Shown: positions 42,584 through 51,711, counted from the stretch's first letter. The stretch is DNA of 64,000 bases from DP-36 sp036004365 (GCA_036004365.1 DASYRN010000195.1:12404-76403); one strand, 5' to 3'. Translations and numbers: made by a program. Notes: generated by a model not told the origin, from the sequence alone.

Positions 42584-43207
42584 TTACTTCTTTTCGCTTC
42601 CCCAAACCTCTTGGAGCCGCCGCTCCCGGCCGCAGCCGGCGAGGTAGAGCTGATAGCGCAGCGGGTTTTTCAGATGGAAGTCCTGGTGATATTCCTCAGC
42701 GGGATAGAACTGTGAGGCGGCAACGATTTCGGTCACGATAGGCTGTTTGAAGCGGCCTTGGAGTGCCTTCTTGGTTTGTTCCGCGAGGCGTTTCTGCGTT
42801 TCATCATGATAGAAGAGGGCCGTCCGATACTGATTCCCTGTGTCGCAGAACTGTGCGTTGGGCGTGACCGGATCGATGTTACGCCAGTAGACTTCGAGGA
42901 GTTTTTCGTAGGTGATTTTTTTCGGATCGTAGGTAACCTGCACCGACTCGGCGTGGCCGGTGCGGCCTGTGACGACCTCCTCGTAGGTCGGATTCTTTTT
43001 GGTGCCGCCGGTGTAGCCGGAGGTTGTCGAAAGAACGCCCTCGACCTTGTCGAAGAGCCGCTCCACAGACCAGAAACAGCCGCCGGCAAAAGTCGCCTTG
43101 GCACTCTGCACGCTGCCAGTGGTCTCAGCCGCGTAGGCCATACCACCGAGGGCAAGAAGTATTACGCTAGTTACAAAAAGAGCCTTTAGAGTTTTTCCGG
43201 CCTTCAT
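42584..43207 (-). CDS. msrA: Peptide-methionine (S)-S-oxide reductase, exported
   Basis: ATG 43207 (GGGAGGG upstream) gives a 207-residue protein with a signal peptide ('LFVTSVILLALGGMAYAAE'). The MsrA active-site motif GCFW is in 'ATFAGGCFWSVERLFDKVEG'; further conserved blocks are 'TSGYTGGTKKNPTYEEVVTG' and 'FCDTGNQYRTALFYHDE'. It repairs oxidised methionines in periplasmic proteins. A C-terminal cysteine ('LAGCGRERR') could act as recycling residue. No msrB is nearby. It is convergent with the ModA-like gene. Confidence 0.95.
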   Translation of the reverse strand: MKAGKTLKALFVTSVILLALGGMAYAAETTGSVQSAKATFAGGCFWSVERLFDKVEGVLSTTSGYTGGTKKNPTYEEVVTGRTGHAESVQVTYDPKKITYEKLLEVYWRNIDPVTPNAQFCDTGNQYRTALFYHDETQKRLAEQTKKALQGRFKQPIVTEIVAASQFYPAEEYHQDFHLKNPLRYQLYLAGCGRERRLQEVWGSEKK

Positions 43208-43341
43208 AATCCCTCCCAGTAACGATCTTATTCGATCCAAGAGCCAAAATCACGCTTTATCCATTCTTGGTAAGAGCTCTGTGAACGGCATATACCGTAG
43301 AACTCTCTGGAGTTCTTTTGGTTCCCGCTTTTTGGCAACCT

Positions 43342-44064
43342 TTATCCGTCGAGCTCGGGATAATGGCGGAAGATGCCTTGTTGGTTGAAAGGGATGCGCC
43401 GCGGCGATTTTAGGTAGGCGGCAAGCCGGGGGCGAGTCGAAATGCGATCGTGCAGCGCTACCAAGCGCGGATGTGTGGGTTCCAGTCTTGCCATTGCGTT
43501 CGGAAAGGCATAGCGCAAGCCTTCGATCATCTGGAACATCGATAGATCGACGTAAGAAACCGCCTTGCCCACGAGACAGGCGGTGCCTTTCGAATTGCGC
43601 TTGAGTATCCTCTCGAAATAATCGAGGAACTTCGGTAGGCGCTCCTCCCTGAAGTCCGCTGCGCGCCGCATCGCTTCACGCTTCTGCTCCTCATAGTAGA
43701 GACCGCCCGAGATCGGATGATGGGTGTCGTGAACTTCGACGACCCAATCGGCGATTGTGAGCTGCAACTGGTGTGCCCAGAGCCGGCTCGCCTCGGTTTT
43801 TGGCACGAGGCCGAGTCGCGGGGCGAGAAACAGCAGGATGTTTGCGGTTTGCGCGATCACCAGTTTGCCGGCTTTCAGGAAAGGCGGCGCGAACGGCGGA
43901 TGCTCGACCGATCGGTTTTCTAAGAAGCGCATCAGCGCGGTAACGCCGCCGCGCTTCGGGAGACGAGCAACATCCACGTAATCCGCGCCCGTGTCCTCAA
44001 GCGCAAGCCGGACAAACTCGCCACGGCCCTGTATTTCGGGCCAGTAATACAGCTCATAGCGCAT
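43342..44064 (-). CDS. Glutathione S-transferase-like protein
   Basis: ATG 44064 follows GAGGAGA. The 240-residue protein has the thioredoxin-like N-terminal domain 'YELYYWPEIQGRGEFVRLAL' (Tyr as candidate catalytic residue), the glutathione-site 'GKLVIAQTANILLFLAPRLG' and an all-helical C-terminal domain ('VGKAVSYVDLSMFQMIEGL'). It is close to the sigma/prostaglandin-D-synthase-like type in which the 'QGRGE' stretch follows the Tyr. Detoxification or redox function is likely; the substrate is unknown. Confidence 0.88.
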   Translation of the reverse strand: MRYELYYWPEIQGRGEFVRLALEDTGADYVDVARLPKRGGVTALMRFLENRSVEHPPFAPPFLKAGKLVIAQTANILLFLAPRLGLVPKTEASRLWAHQLQLTIADWVVEVHDTHHPISGGLYYEEQKREAMRRAADFREERLPKFLDYFERILKRNSKGTACLVGKAVSYVDLSMFQMIEGLRYAFPNAMARLEPTHPRLVALHDRISTRPRLAAYLKSPRRIPFNQQGIFRHYPELDG

Positions 44065-44124
44065 GTGGATTCTCCTCGGCACAAAAGTTTCGAGTTACGA
44101 GTGTCGAGTTTCGAGCTAAAACTT

Positions 44125-44261
44125 GACAGACTTTTGAAAAATTTTTGGTTCACCCTTCGACTCGGCTCAGGGTGAACGGAGAGCTCAGGAAATCATTGAT
44201 TATTTTCCGTTCGTGCTGAGCTTTGTCGAAGCATGGAGTTACTTTTTCAACACTCTGCTGA
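44125..44261. mobile_element. MITE-like inverted-repeat element
   Basis: Imperfect arms of about 56 bp (44125-44180 and 44206-44261) flank a 25-nt centre. Both arms read, outside to inside, CAGA..TTGAAAAA, then CTTCGA..GCTCAG..GAACGG. No coding sequence. A similar core occurs in the element at 54107. Confidence 0.6.
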
Positions 44262-44291
44262 AAAACTAGAAACGCGCAACTAGAAACTCTA

Positions 44292-45242
44292 TTAACCCCA
44301 GGCGAGCGCTCGGGACGCTCCTACACTCCGGCGCCACCGGAGGTCAAACCTCCACAGCCCGGCCGTCTCGGCGTGCTCGAAGGCCCGACGAAGCTCCTCG
44401 TGGCTGATGCCTCGGCCGATCTCCGCGTATTTTTCCTCCGTGCTGGCTTTCCAGGCGGGAAAATACTGGTCCATGATGTTAAGGTAAGTATCTTGCGACA
44501 CTTCCGAGGCGAGATATCGGGTAATGTCCCGGGTATCGTCCAGCATTCCAGGCATCACCAGATGGCGCACGAGAACGCCGCGGAGAGCCAAGCCCTCCTC
44601 GTCCGCCTTCAGAACGCCGACCTGCTCTTGCATCGCCCATGTGACCTTGCGAGCCGCCTCAGGATAGTCGGGGGCCAAGAGATATTTCCGGCAACGCTCC
44701 AAGCTCCAGAGCTTGAAATCGGGCATGTAAATATCCACGACCCCATCCATGAGGTGGATGCTGTCCAGGCTATCGTAAGCGCTCGTGTTGTAGACCAGCG
44801 GCACGCGCAAGCCCCGCTCAATCGCGTGAGGGAGCGCCTCTAGAATCTGTGGCACGACGTGCTCCGGTGTGACGAAGTTGATATTGTGGCATTCTCTTTC
44901 CTGAAGCTCGATCATCATCCCTGCCAGCTCCTTAGGCGTCACTTCGTTGCCTTCGCCCTTCTGGCTCGTCTCATAGTTTTGACAGAAGACGCAGCGGAGA
45001 TTGCACCAGCCGAAAAAGATCGTGCCGGAGCCATGCCAGCCCCGCAGCACATCCTCCTCGCCGAAATGCGGGAAGAAGGATGACACGCGCGCGTAACGCG
45101 CGACCTTGCAAACCGCGTATTTCTCCCAGCGGTTGACCTCGCAGTTGCGCGGGCAGAGAGTGCAGGAGTGGAGACACTCCAAAGCCTGATCGATTTTTTC
45201 TTTCAGGATTCCGCTCTCGTAGCTGATTAAATAGGCGGGCAC
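44292..45242 (-). CDS. Radical SAM protein (PflA/AmmeMemoRadiSam-like)
   Basis: The 316-residue protein carries the radical-SAM cluster motif CX3CX2C in 'FGWCNLRCVFCQNYE'. An N-terminal cysteine set 'LHSCTLCPRNCEVNRW' resembles the accessory cysteines of pyruvate-formate-lyase-activating-enzyme-like proteins (the 'PflX' type), and 'LVYNTSAYDSLDSIHLMDG', 'DIYMPDFKLWS' and 'LVMPGMLDDTRDITRYLAS' fit that subgroup. It generates a 5'-deoxyadenosyl radical; the target is unknown. GTG start at 45242. The C-terminal tail 'LRWRRSVGASRALAWG' looks variable. Confidence 0.9.
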   Translation of the reverse strand: MPAYLISYESGILKEKIDQALECLHSCTLCPRNCEVNRWEKYAVCKVARYARVSSFFPHFGEEDVLRGWHGSGTIFFGWCNLRCVFCQNYETSQKGEGNEVTPKELAGMMIELQERECHNINFVTPEHVVPQILEALPHAIERGLRVPLVYNTSAYDSLDSIHLMDGVVDIYMPDFKLWSLERCRKYLLAPDYPEAARKVTWAMQEQVGVLKADEEGLALRGVLVRHLVMPGMLDDTRDITRYLASEVSQDTYLNIMDQYFPAWKASTEEKYAEIGRGISHEELRRAFEHAETAGLWRFDLRWRRSVGASRALAWG

Positions 45243-45434
45243 AAATTTACGCCGGCGGAAGAGGAAACGGCCGTTGCCATGAATCGCGGCTGGAAGCTCT
45301 GTCCCGAGTTTCGAGATCGACCTCCTTTTCCATCTTTGCCACAGGCTTTGTCACTAATCAAAGCCGATGGCCGGATTAACTATTTGGAGTCGGGGCCCTC
45401 GCGTGATAGATTGAGCGACCGCGGAATTGGCGAG

Positions 45435-45899
45435 ATGGCCGGGGAGAGGAAATTCAAGGATCAAACATCGGCGCAAGAAGAGGTCGTCCGCAAATACTTC
45501 CATCAAGTGCTTGACATGGGAAAGACAGAGCTCATTGAGGAGCTCTTTCATCCTCAGTGCGTCCTGCACCGACCTGGAGGAGACGTTGTGGGAATCGACG
45601 GCGCTCGTGGCGTAGCGGAGCGGCGCAAGGAAACCTTTTCGCAGTTTCAAACGGAGATTCTCGATCTTTTTGGATCGGGAGACAGGTTGGTGGTGCGGCT
45701 GTTGCACCGTGGCGTGGGAGGCGGTAAATGGCGCTCCCGCCTGGGACATTACGACGTTACAGGCCGAGCGGTGAGCTGGAACGCGATCGCGATCTTTCGC
45801 TTTGAAGAAACCAAGATTATCGAGGAATGGGTTACCCGCGACGAGCTCGGGATGATTTTACAATTCGGGCTGCTCAAACCCGCTACCGACGCACGGTAG
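45435..45899 (+). CDS. SnoaL-like (ester cyclase / NTF2-fold) protein
   Basis: ATG 45435 gives a 154-residue protein of NTF2-like fold: 'SAQEEVVRKYFHQVLDMGKT', 'ELFHPQCVLHRPGGDVVGID', 'DRLVVRLLHRGVGGGKWRSR' and 'FEETKIIEEWVTRDELGMIL', the SnoaL pattern. SnoaL-like proteins act as polyketide cyclases, hydroxylases or binding proteins for ring compounds. It is followed 15 bp later by an orphan molybdenum-hydroxylase subunit, suggesting a joint catabolic step. The upstream part of the frame (from 45279) overlaps the divergent radical-SAM promoter and is probably not translated. Confidence 0.82.
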   Translation: MAGERKFKDQTSAQEEVVRKYFHQVLDMGKTELIEELFHPQCVLHRPGGDVVGIDGARGVAERRKETFSQFQTEILDLFGSGDRLVVRLLHRGVGGGKWRSRLGHYDVTGRAVSWNAIAIFRFEETKIIEEWVTRDELGMILQFGLLKPATDAR

Positions 45900-45914
45900 C
45901 CAAGGTCGCCAGAA

Positions 45915-48182
45915 GTGTCTCATCAAAGCAGCATGGCTGACTTTACAGTAGTCGGTGCCCCCGTTCTGCGGGCGGAAGGTCCGGACAAAGTCACCGGCCG
46001 CACTATCTACGCCGCCGACGTTAACCTACCTGGCCTGCTCTGGGGCAAGATCATCCGCAGTCCCTACCCCCACGCTCGTATCCTCCGCATCGACACCTCC
46101 AAAGCCCGGCAAGTCCCGGGCGTGAGAGCCGTCATTACCGGCCCGGAGATCCGAGGCCACTTCATGGGCAAAATGATCCGCGACATGCCCGTCCTCTGCT
46201 GGGATGTGGCGCGCTTCGTCGGGGATAGGGTGGCGGCCGTGGCTGCCGAAACACTCGAAGCCGCCGAAGAGGCCTTGAACCTTGTCTACGTGGAGTACGA
46301 TCAACTGCCGTCGGTCTTCGATCCGCTCGAGGCGATGCAACCTGACGCTCCGCGCATCCACGAAGACGTCGCAGGTTACGACGGCGCACCTGAAGAGCGG
46401 CTGGCCCTGGATGTGCACAACGGCCTGACCCGCCTGGCGTGGCGCAAGGGCGACTTAGAGCGGGGCTTTCGCGAAGCGGACTTGGTGTTGGAGCATACCT
46501 TTCGTATCCCTGGTCGTCACCAGGGTTACCTTGAGCCTCACGCGGGCGTGGTTGCAATTGAACCTGATGGCCGCATCCAAGTATGGGCATCTGTCAAGAA
46601 TCCTTTCGGCATTCGCACACAGCTGGCCAAAGCGATAGGGGAGCCTGAAGAGCGAATCCGCGTCAACGTGGTCAACGTGGGCGGAGAGTTCGGCGGCAAA
46701 GGTGACGCTTTTGATCTACCCGTTGCGTACTTCCTCGCTCGGCAGTCGGGACGGCCGGTGAAGATCGTCATGACCTACGCCGAGGAGCTGACCGCGAGCA
46801 ATCCCGCTCATCCTACGGTTGTTACCTTGCGCAGCGGGGTGAAGCGAGACGGCCGCATCGTGGCCCGATATTTCAGGGCGATCCATGCGAGCGGCGCCTA
46901 TGGCGCGCTTAAGGCCAATGCCTCTCTAGCTACCTGGCATTATGTCGGCGGCCCCTACAGGGTCGAGAATGGATTCTTCGAGTTTCTTCAGGTTTACACC
47001 AACACTGTCCCTGGAGGTTATTTCCGCAGTCCTGGGTCAGTGCCGACATTCTTCGCCCTGGAATCCCACACGGATATCCTCGCTCAGGAGTTGGGCATGG
47101 ACCCCGCCGAGTTCCGATTGAGGAACCTGATCGGCGAAGGAGAAGAAGACGCCATCGGCCAGCGGCTCCGCAGCGTCCGATTCCGTGAAGTTCTTGAGGC
47201 GGCCTTGGATGCCGCGGGCTGGAAGCAGCCAAAGCCGCGTCGCAACTATGGCCGCGGTATCGCGCTTTACGGCCGTCACATCAGCGGCGGCGACACCGGG
47301 GTCATCCTTGCTGCAGAATCCGATGGCAGCTTTACCGTGATAAGCCCGACCTTCGACCAAGGCGCGGGCACCCATACGATCTTGCGGCAGCTTGTGGCTG
47401 AGGAAATGCGGGTCCCCGTCGAGCAGGTGCGGGTGATGGCTGGCGACACCGATATCGCTCCACGCGATAGCGGCGCCCGGGCAAGCAGAGTAACTTACGT
47501 CGCCGGCCGCGCAACCGTTCGAGCTTGTGGCGAGATGCGGGCGCAGCTATTGGCTCAAGCTGCGCACCTGTTGGAGTGCCGCCCTGAGGAGATGGTCTTC
47601 CGCGACGCTAAGTTCTGGCTCCGGCATGATCCCAACCAACAGGTAAGCTTGAGGAGGGTGGTCGCCCGGGCTGGAGGTCGCCCAACCGTCACCATTCATG
47701 AGGATCTTCCCCAGCCCGACGATGTAACCTACTTCTGTGCGCAGGCCGCTCAAGTTGAGGTCGACCCGGAGACGGGAAAGATGAAAATCAACCGGCTCGT
47801 TACCGCGCACGATGTGGGGACGATCATCAACCCCAACACCCATCAGGGGCAGATCGACGGCGGTGTGATCATGGGGTTAGGACAAGCTCTCATGGAAGAG
47901 CTGTTCATCGACGGCGGCAAGGTCATCAATGCCAACCTCGGGGACTACAAGCTTCCCACGGCCGCTGACGTCGCTGAGCTCAAAACCGTGCTCGTGCACT
48001 CAAACGGCGGCTTGGCGCCGTTCGAAGCTAAGGCGATCGGCGAATTCGCTAACAACAGTGCTCCTGCCGCCATTGCTAACGCGGTGGCCGATGCGGTGGG
48101 AGCGCGTCTATTCGAGTTGCCCATTACCGCCGAAAAGATCTACCGGATTCTGAATGACAAAAGCGGTAGAGAAGGAAAATAA
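45915..48182 (+). CDS. Molybdopterin-binding large subunit of a xanthine-oxidase-family hydroxylase, without partners
   Basis: The 755-residue protein has the family layout: 'GAPVLRAEGPDKVTGRTIYA' at the N-terminus, 'VNVGGEFGGKGD' at the cofactor site, 'NTVPGGYFRSPGSVPTFFAL' at the substrate-channel position, 'MAGDTDIAPRDSGARASRV' and the probable active-site glutamate in 'KAIGEFANNSAPAAIANAV'. There is no signal peptide. The Fe-S and FAD subunits normally encoded beside it are missing from the window, and the upstream neighbour is a SnoaL-like gene. It may borrow partners from elsewhere. GTG start at 45915. Confidence 0.88.
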   Translation: MSHQSSMADFTVVGAPVLRAEGPDKVTGRTIYAADVNLPGLLWGKIIRSPYPHARILRIDTSKARQVPGVRAVITGPEIRGHFMGKMIRDMPVLCWDVARFVGDRVAAVAAETLEAAEEALNLVYVEYDQLPSVFDPLEAMQPDAPRIHEDVAGYDGAPEERLALDVHNGLTRLAWRKGDLERGFREADLVLEHTFRIPGRHQGYLEPHAGVVAIEPDGRIQVWASVKNPFGIRTQLAKAIGEPEERIRVNVVNVGGEFGGKGDAFDLPVAYFLARQSGRPVKIVMTYAEELTASNPAHPTVVTLRSGVKRDGRIVARYFRAIHASGAYGALKANASLATWHYVGGPYRVENGFFEFLQVYTNTVPGGYFRSPGSVPTFFALESHTDILAQELGMDPAEFRLRNLIGEGEEDAIGQRLRSVRFREVLEAALDAAGWKQPKPRRNYGRGIALYGRHISGGDTGVILAAESDGSFTVISPTFDQGAGTHTILRQLVAEEMRVPVEQVRVMAGDTDIAPRDSGARASRVTYVAGRATVRACGEMRAQLLAQAAHLLECRPEEMVFRDAKFWLRHDPNQQVSLRRVVARAGGRPTVTIHEDLPQPDDVTYFCAQAAQVEVDPETGKMKINRLVTAHDVGTIINPNTHQGQIDGGVIMGLGQALMEELFIDGGKVINANLGDYKLPTAADVAELKTVLVHSNGGLAPFEAKAIGEFANNSAPAAIANAVADAVGARLFELPITAEKIYRILNDKSGREGK

Positions 48183-48184
48183 TG

Positions 48185-48571
48185 CTAGGATTCGAGATCG
48201 GCGATTTCAAAAACCTTCTCTGCGATCTGGAGTCCCTCCCAGGCCGCAGGGAAGCCGGCGTAGGGTGCTATCTGGAGCAAGGTCTCGATGATCTCTTCGC
48301 GTGTCGCGCCATTTTTTAGAGCCATCCGGATGTTGAGCTCGAGTCCTTGAACGCGGCCGAGGGCGGCGAGTGCGGAGATGGTGCAGAGGCTCTTGATCTT
48401 CAAGGGTAGCCCGCTTCTGGACCAGATCTCGCCGGCGAGGAACTCGACGACATAGCGCTCGAAATCCGGCGCGAGCCTTTGCCATCTCTTTCGCGTCTCC
48501 TCCGCTTTCTTTTCTCCTAACATTTGCTTTAGAAGTTTGAGTCCTCTCTGATATCGTTCTTCGATCTGCAT
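48185..48571 (-). CDS. Carboxymuconolactone-decarboxylase family protein
   Basis: The 128-residue all-helical protein carries the 4-CMD pattern: 'RYVVEFLAGEIWSRSGLPLK', 'LCTISALAALGRVQGLELNI' and 'GATREEIIETLLQIAPYAGF', with the conserved PYAG-F. In protocatechuate degradation this enzyme decarboxylates gamma-carboxymuconolactone. It is 10 bp downstream of an SDR on the same strand, a common pairing in catabolic clusters; there are no other pca genes, so the true substrate is open. Confidence 0.9.
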   Translation of the reverse strand: MQIEERYQRGLKLLKQMLGEKKAEETRKRWQRLAPDFERYVVEFLAGEIWSRSGLPLKIKSLCTISALAALGRVQGLELNIRMALKNGATREEIIETLLQIAPYAGFPAAWEGLQIAEKVFEIADLES

Positions 48572-48581
48572 CTTGTTCTCC

Positions 48582-49361
48582 TTAGAGTTTGTAGCCGGAG
48601 CATACGTTGAAGACCTGGCCGGTGATGTTGTCCCCTTCCTTGGAAGCCAGAAACAGCGCCATCCGCGCGACGTCTTCTTCTTCGACCATCCTTCCGAGCG
48701 CGAGAGAGCGGAGATAATCTTCTTCGGTTTCGGCGATGGATTGGCTCCTGCTCCTCGCGCGCGCTTCGATGATCCGCTTCATCCTGTTTCCGGAGACGGG
48801 CCCCGGCGCGATCGCGTTTACCCGGACGTTGTACGAGCCAACCTCGGCGGCAAGCGTGCGCGTAAGCGCGATCAAGCCGGCTTTGGAAACGGCGTAGGGA
48901 GAGCGCAACGGATAGGCTCGCTGGGCGGCGACCGAAGAGATGTTGATGATCTTTCCGCTCTTCCGCTCGATCATTCCAGGCATAACGGCCTTGCAGCAGA
49001 GAAATGAGCCGGTGAGATTCACCGCGATCTCTTCGTTCCACGCCTGCAAGCCAAGCTCAGCCACAGGAGCGGTGGTGGAACGAAAGACGGCAGCATTGTT
49101 GATCAGGAGATCGATTCGGCTAAAACTTTTTAACGAGGCTTTAATCGTGTCATCAACCTCGCGCTCGTTGGCCACGTCCACTTTGTGAACGACGCAGCGT
49201 CGAGAGAGCGCCTGAACCTCCTTTCGCACAAGCTCCAGCTCATCAGCTCTGGGCCCCAGAACCACCAGATCGGCTCCCTCCTGGGCAAAGAGAAGGCCGG
49301 TTTGCTTGCCGATCCCAGTTCCGCCTCCGGTAATGACGGCTATCTTGCCTTCGAGTCTCAT
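48582..49361 (-). CDS. Short-chain dehydrogenase/reductase
   Basis: The 259-residue classical SDR has the cofactor motif 'VITGGGTGIGKQTGLLFAQ', 'DLLINNAAVFRSTTAPVAE', the catalytic Ser in 'IINISSVAAQRAYPLR', and Tyr-x3-Lys in 'SPYAVSKAGLIALTRTLAAE'. The stretch 'FNVCSGYKL' ends the chain, as in FabG-like members. It oxidises or reduces a hydroxy/keto group with NAD(P)H. Encoded just upstream of the CMD-family gene and probably co-transcribed with it. Confidence 0.94.
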   Translation of the reverse strand: MRLEGKIAVITGGGTGIGKQTGLLFAQEGADLVVLGPRADELELVRKEVQALSRRCVVHKVDVANEREVDDTIKASLKSFSRIDLLINNAAVFRSTTAPVAELGLQAWNEEIAVNLTGSFLCCKAVMPGMIERKSGKIINISSVAAQRAYPLRSPYAVSKAGLIALTRTLAAEVGSYNVRVNAIAPGPVSGNRMKRIIEARARSRSQSIAETEEDYLRSLALGRMVEEEDVARMALFLASKEGDNITGQVFNVCSGYKL

Positions 49362-49427
49362 CGATTCCTTTCTGAAACCTTTCTAATCAAGGATGAAAAG
49401 TCGATAGCGTATGTGGAATAAAGAAGC

Positions 49428-50135
49428 CTAGTGCAAAAGAGTCTGCGCCAAACGAAAGCCGTAGTCGGCATAGTTAAAGGTCGGAGGCAGAGAGCTTCTC
49501 GCGGCGCAGCGGCTGAATTTGATTCGGTGGCGCCACGAGCCTCCCCGTGAAGCGCGCCTCTGTCCGGAGGAGGGGCCCTGCGGATTTTTCTCCGGCGAAT
49601 AGTGATAGTAACCGGAATCGTAGTAATCGCTGCACCACTCGTGAACCCCCCCGCTCATATCGTAGAGCTCGAAGTCGTTAGGCACATTGGCGCCTACCCG
49701 CTGTGGCCCGCCGGTCTTCGGATCATAACCGAGGTAGGGCCTCTCCCAGGGCGGCTCATCGCCCCAGGGATAGAGAGAGCCCTCGCGCTGGCCCCGTGCC
49801 GCCCGCTCCCACTCAGCCTCGGTGGGGAGGCGGAACATTTTGCCCGTTCGCTTGCCTAGCCAGGCACAGTATGCCGTCGCATCGTTCCAACTGACGCCTA
49901 CGACCGGCTGATCAGGATCTGAGAACATCGGATCGGACCAGAAAGGTGGAGTTGGGGCTTGGGTCTCCTCGACACAAATTCTGTACTCTCGGTTGGTGAC
50001 AGGAAATCTCGCTAGGCCAAAGCCATCGAGCCATACTCGGTGACGGGGCGTCTCGTTTTCCTGTCCATTGTCGCTTCCCATCAAAAAGAAACCTTCAGGG
50101 ACCACGACCATCTCAGGCCTCGATGCAAGAAGCAT
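49428..50135 (-). CDS. SUMF1/formylglycine-generating-enzyme-domain protein lacking the catalytic cysteines
   Basis: The 235-residue protein shows the SUMF1 fold throughout: 'MVVVPEGFFLMGSDNGQENE', 'RHRVWLDGFGLARFPVTNRE', 'PVVGVSWNDATAYCAWLGKR', 'FRLPTEAEWERAARG' and 'NDFELYDMSGGVHEWCSDYY'. Where active FGEs have two cysteines (CHRSYC), it reads 'SWRHRIKFSRCAARSS', so the sulfatase-activating activity is not expected. Relatives include oxygenases of the EgtB type and non-enzymatic binders. There is no signal peptide and no sulfatase gene nearby. Divergent from the epimerase gene. Confidence 0.88.
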   Translation of the reverse strand: MLLASRPEMVVVPEGFFLMGSDNGQENETPRHRVWLDGFGLARFPVTNREYRICVEETQAPTPPFWSDPMFSDPDQPVVGVSWNDATAYCAWLGKRTGKMFRLPTEAEWERAARGQREGSLYPWGDEPPWERPYLGYDPKTGGPQRVGANVPNDFELYDMSGGVHEWCSDYYDSGYYHYSPEKNPQGPSSGQRRASRGGSWRHRIKFSRCAARSSLPPTFNYADYGFRLAQTLLH

Positions 50136-50268
50136 GATAAGGGGAAGTTATGGCAGCTGAAAAGGAGATGTCAAGCGAGATACGAGACATGACATGGAGC
50201 CGCAACGGCATTGATTCTCAAAGAGAGCCTATCTATTGTGGTCGGTGAACCGAGTGGTAGGAGACGCC

Positions 50269-51231
50269 ATGAACGTTTTGATCACGGGTGGGACTGGAGT
50301 CAATGGCGCGGCAACCGCGCGGCTTCTTGTGTCGGAGAAGATTCGCCCGGTCCTCCTAGATAACCGGGCGGACATCTCGTTGATCAGGGATATCCGAGAT
50401 CATGTGGAGTTGGTGGAAGGAGACGTTCTATCTCCTGAATTGCTGGCGCAAGTCGTCAAGGACTACCGTGTTACCCACATCGCCCACCTTGCAGCTCTTA
50501 TGCCCGGTCCGGCGGAAGCAAATCCTCGGCTCGCGGTTAGAGTGAGCATAGATGGAACCGTTAATGTCCTGGAGACCGCGCGCTCCTGCGGGATCCACCG
50601 CGTTGTTTTTACTAGCTCCAAGGCCGTATACGGGGAGTTTTTGGGAAAGTTTGGTCCTCCTGATTTTATTCCCGTGGCCGAGGATCATCCGACAAATCCC
50701 GCCGATCTTTACGGCGTCATCAAAGTCTGCTGCGAGGATATAGGCAGTTACTCCCGGACTAGGTATGGTGTTGAATTTGTCGCGCTGCGCTTCTCCACGA
50801 TCTATGGACCGGGCAAGGAGGCGCGCCACGGGGCCTATTCCTTCTACGGGCAACTGATCGAAAAAGTCATGTCCGGGGAGGAAGTGCGTCTCGCCGAAGG
50901 AGGCGACCAGCTCAACGACACGGTCTATGTCGGCGATGTGGCGAGGGCCATCCTGTGCGCGCTTCGGGCGGAAGGGTTGAAGCAATGGGTTTTTAATATC
51001 GGATCGGGCAAAGGCTCCACGCCACGGGAATTCGGCAGGGTATTAAAAGACATGTTTCCTGAGTCCAAGCTGGAGATGGGACCCGGTCAAAGCAGCTTGG
51101 GAAGGACCAAGCAAAGCTACTGTATTTTCGACATAGCGGCAGCCAGAGCGCATCTCGGTTATGACCCTCTCTACGATGTCGAAGGAGGCGTCCGCGACTA
51201 TGTACAGACCATAAGACGATTGCGCGGCTAG
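50269..51231 (+). CDS. NAD-dependent epimerase/dehydratase (extended SDR)
   Basis: ATG 50269 follows TAGGAGA. The 320-residue protein has the N-terminal Rossmann motif 'VLITGGTGVNGAATARLLVS', the dehydratase/epimerase triad with Ser/Thr in 'VVFTSSKAVYG' and Tyr-x3-Lys in 'LYGVIKVCCEDI', and 'RFSTIYGPGKEARHG'. These enzymes act on nucleotide sugars or on sterol- and lignin-type substrates. It is not in a polysaccharide cluster, which makes a nucleotide-sugar substrate less certain. Confidence 0.92.
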   Translation: MNVLITGGTGVNGAATARLLVSEKIRPVLLDNRADISLIRDIRDHVELVEGDVLSPELLAQVVKDYRVTHIAHLAALMPGPAEANPRLAVRVSIDGTVNVLETARSCGIHRVVFTSSKAVYGEFLGKFGPPDFIPVAEDHPTNPADLYGVIKVCCEDIGSYSRTRYGVEFVALRFSTIYGPGKEARHGAYSFYGQLIEKVMSGEEVRLAEGGDQLNDTVYVGDVARAILCALRAEGLKQWVFNIGSGKGSTPREFGRVLKDMFPESKLEMGPGQSSLGRTKQSYCIFDIAAARAHLGYDPLYDVEGGVRDYVQTIRRLRG

Positions 51232-51234
51232 GAT

Positions 51235-51711
51235 CTAAGTCGCTGAATCGCTCTGGCCTTTTGCTATTTCGACCAGCTCCTTGAGTTTTTCCAAATACCT
51301 TCTTGCGTTTGGCTTACCAAAGCGGAGGATGACGTAAATCAACATCCGAAATAAAATATTGATTCCGGAAGTGTGGATCTCGATTCTTTGCTCTAGAAAG
51401 GTCCCGCCATCGTTTTGACTCAGCTCGTAGACTTCATCGACGTAACCGTCTCGAGGCAGTCTGCCTTCGCTGTGACGGATGACGAGTTTCTCGGGTCTTC
51501 GGTATTCTGTGACTCGCGCCAGAAAGGTACTCTGTTTTTTTCCCATGACATAGGTGATGCGATATTGATAACCTATGGATTGCTCACCCCAGGAGATGGG
51601 ATCAACAGTCAGGATATTGGGATTCCAAGATCTTCTCCGCTCCGGATCTTTGATGAAAGGCCAGATCTTCTCTGGAGAGCTGGTGATTTGAACCGTGTCC
51701 CTTAAGACCAA
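51235..51711 (-). CDS. SRPBCC (START/Bet v1-like) family protein
   Basis: The 158-residue protein has the SRPBCC layout: 'LRDTVQITSSPEKIWPFIKD', 'RRRSWNPNILTVDPISWGE', a central beta sheet with 'LVIRHSEGRLPRDGYVDEVY', and a long C-terminal helix ('PNARRYLEKLKELVEIAKG'). Such proteins bind hydrophobic ligands, for example polyketides or lipids. TTG start at 51711. It is immediately downstream of an MlaC-like gene on the same strand (34-bp gap), which fits a lipid-related role, though that is inference. Confidence 0.8.
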   Translation of the reverse strand: MVLRDTVQITSSPEKIWPFIKDPERRRSWNPNILTVDPISWGEQSIGYQYRITYVMGKKQSTFLARVTEYRRPEKLVIRHSEGRLPRDGYVDEVYELSQNDGGTFLEQRIEIHTSGINILFRMLIYVILRFGKPNARRYLEKLKELVEIAKGQSDSAT

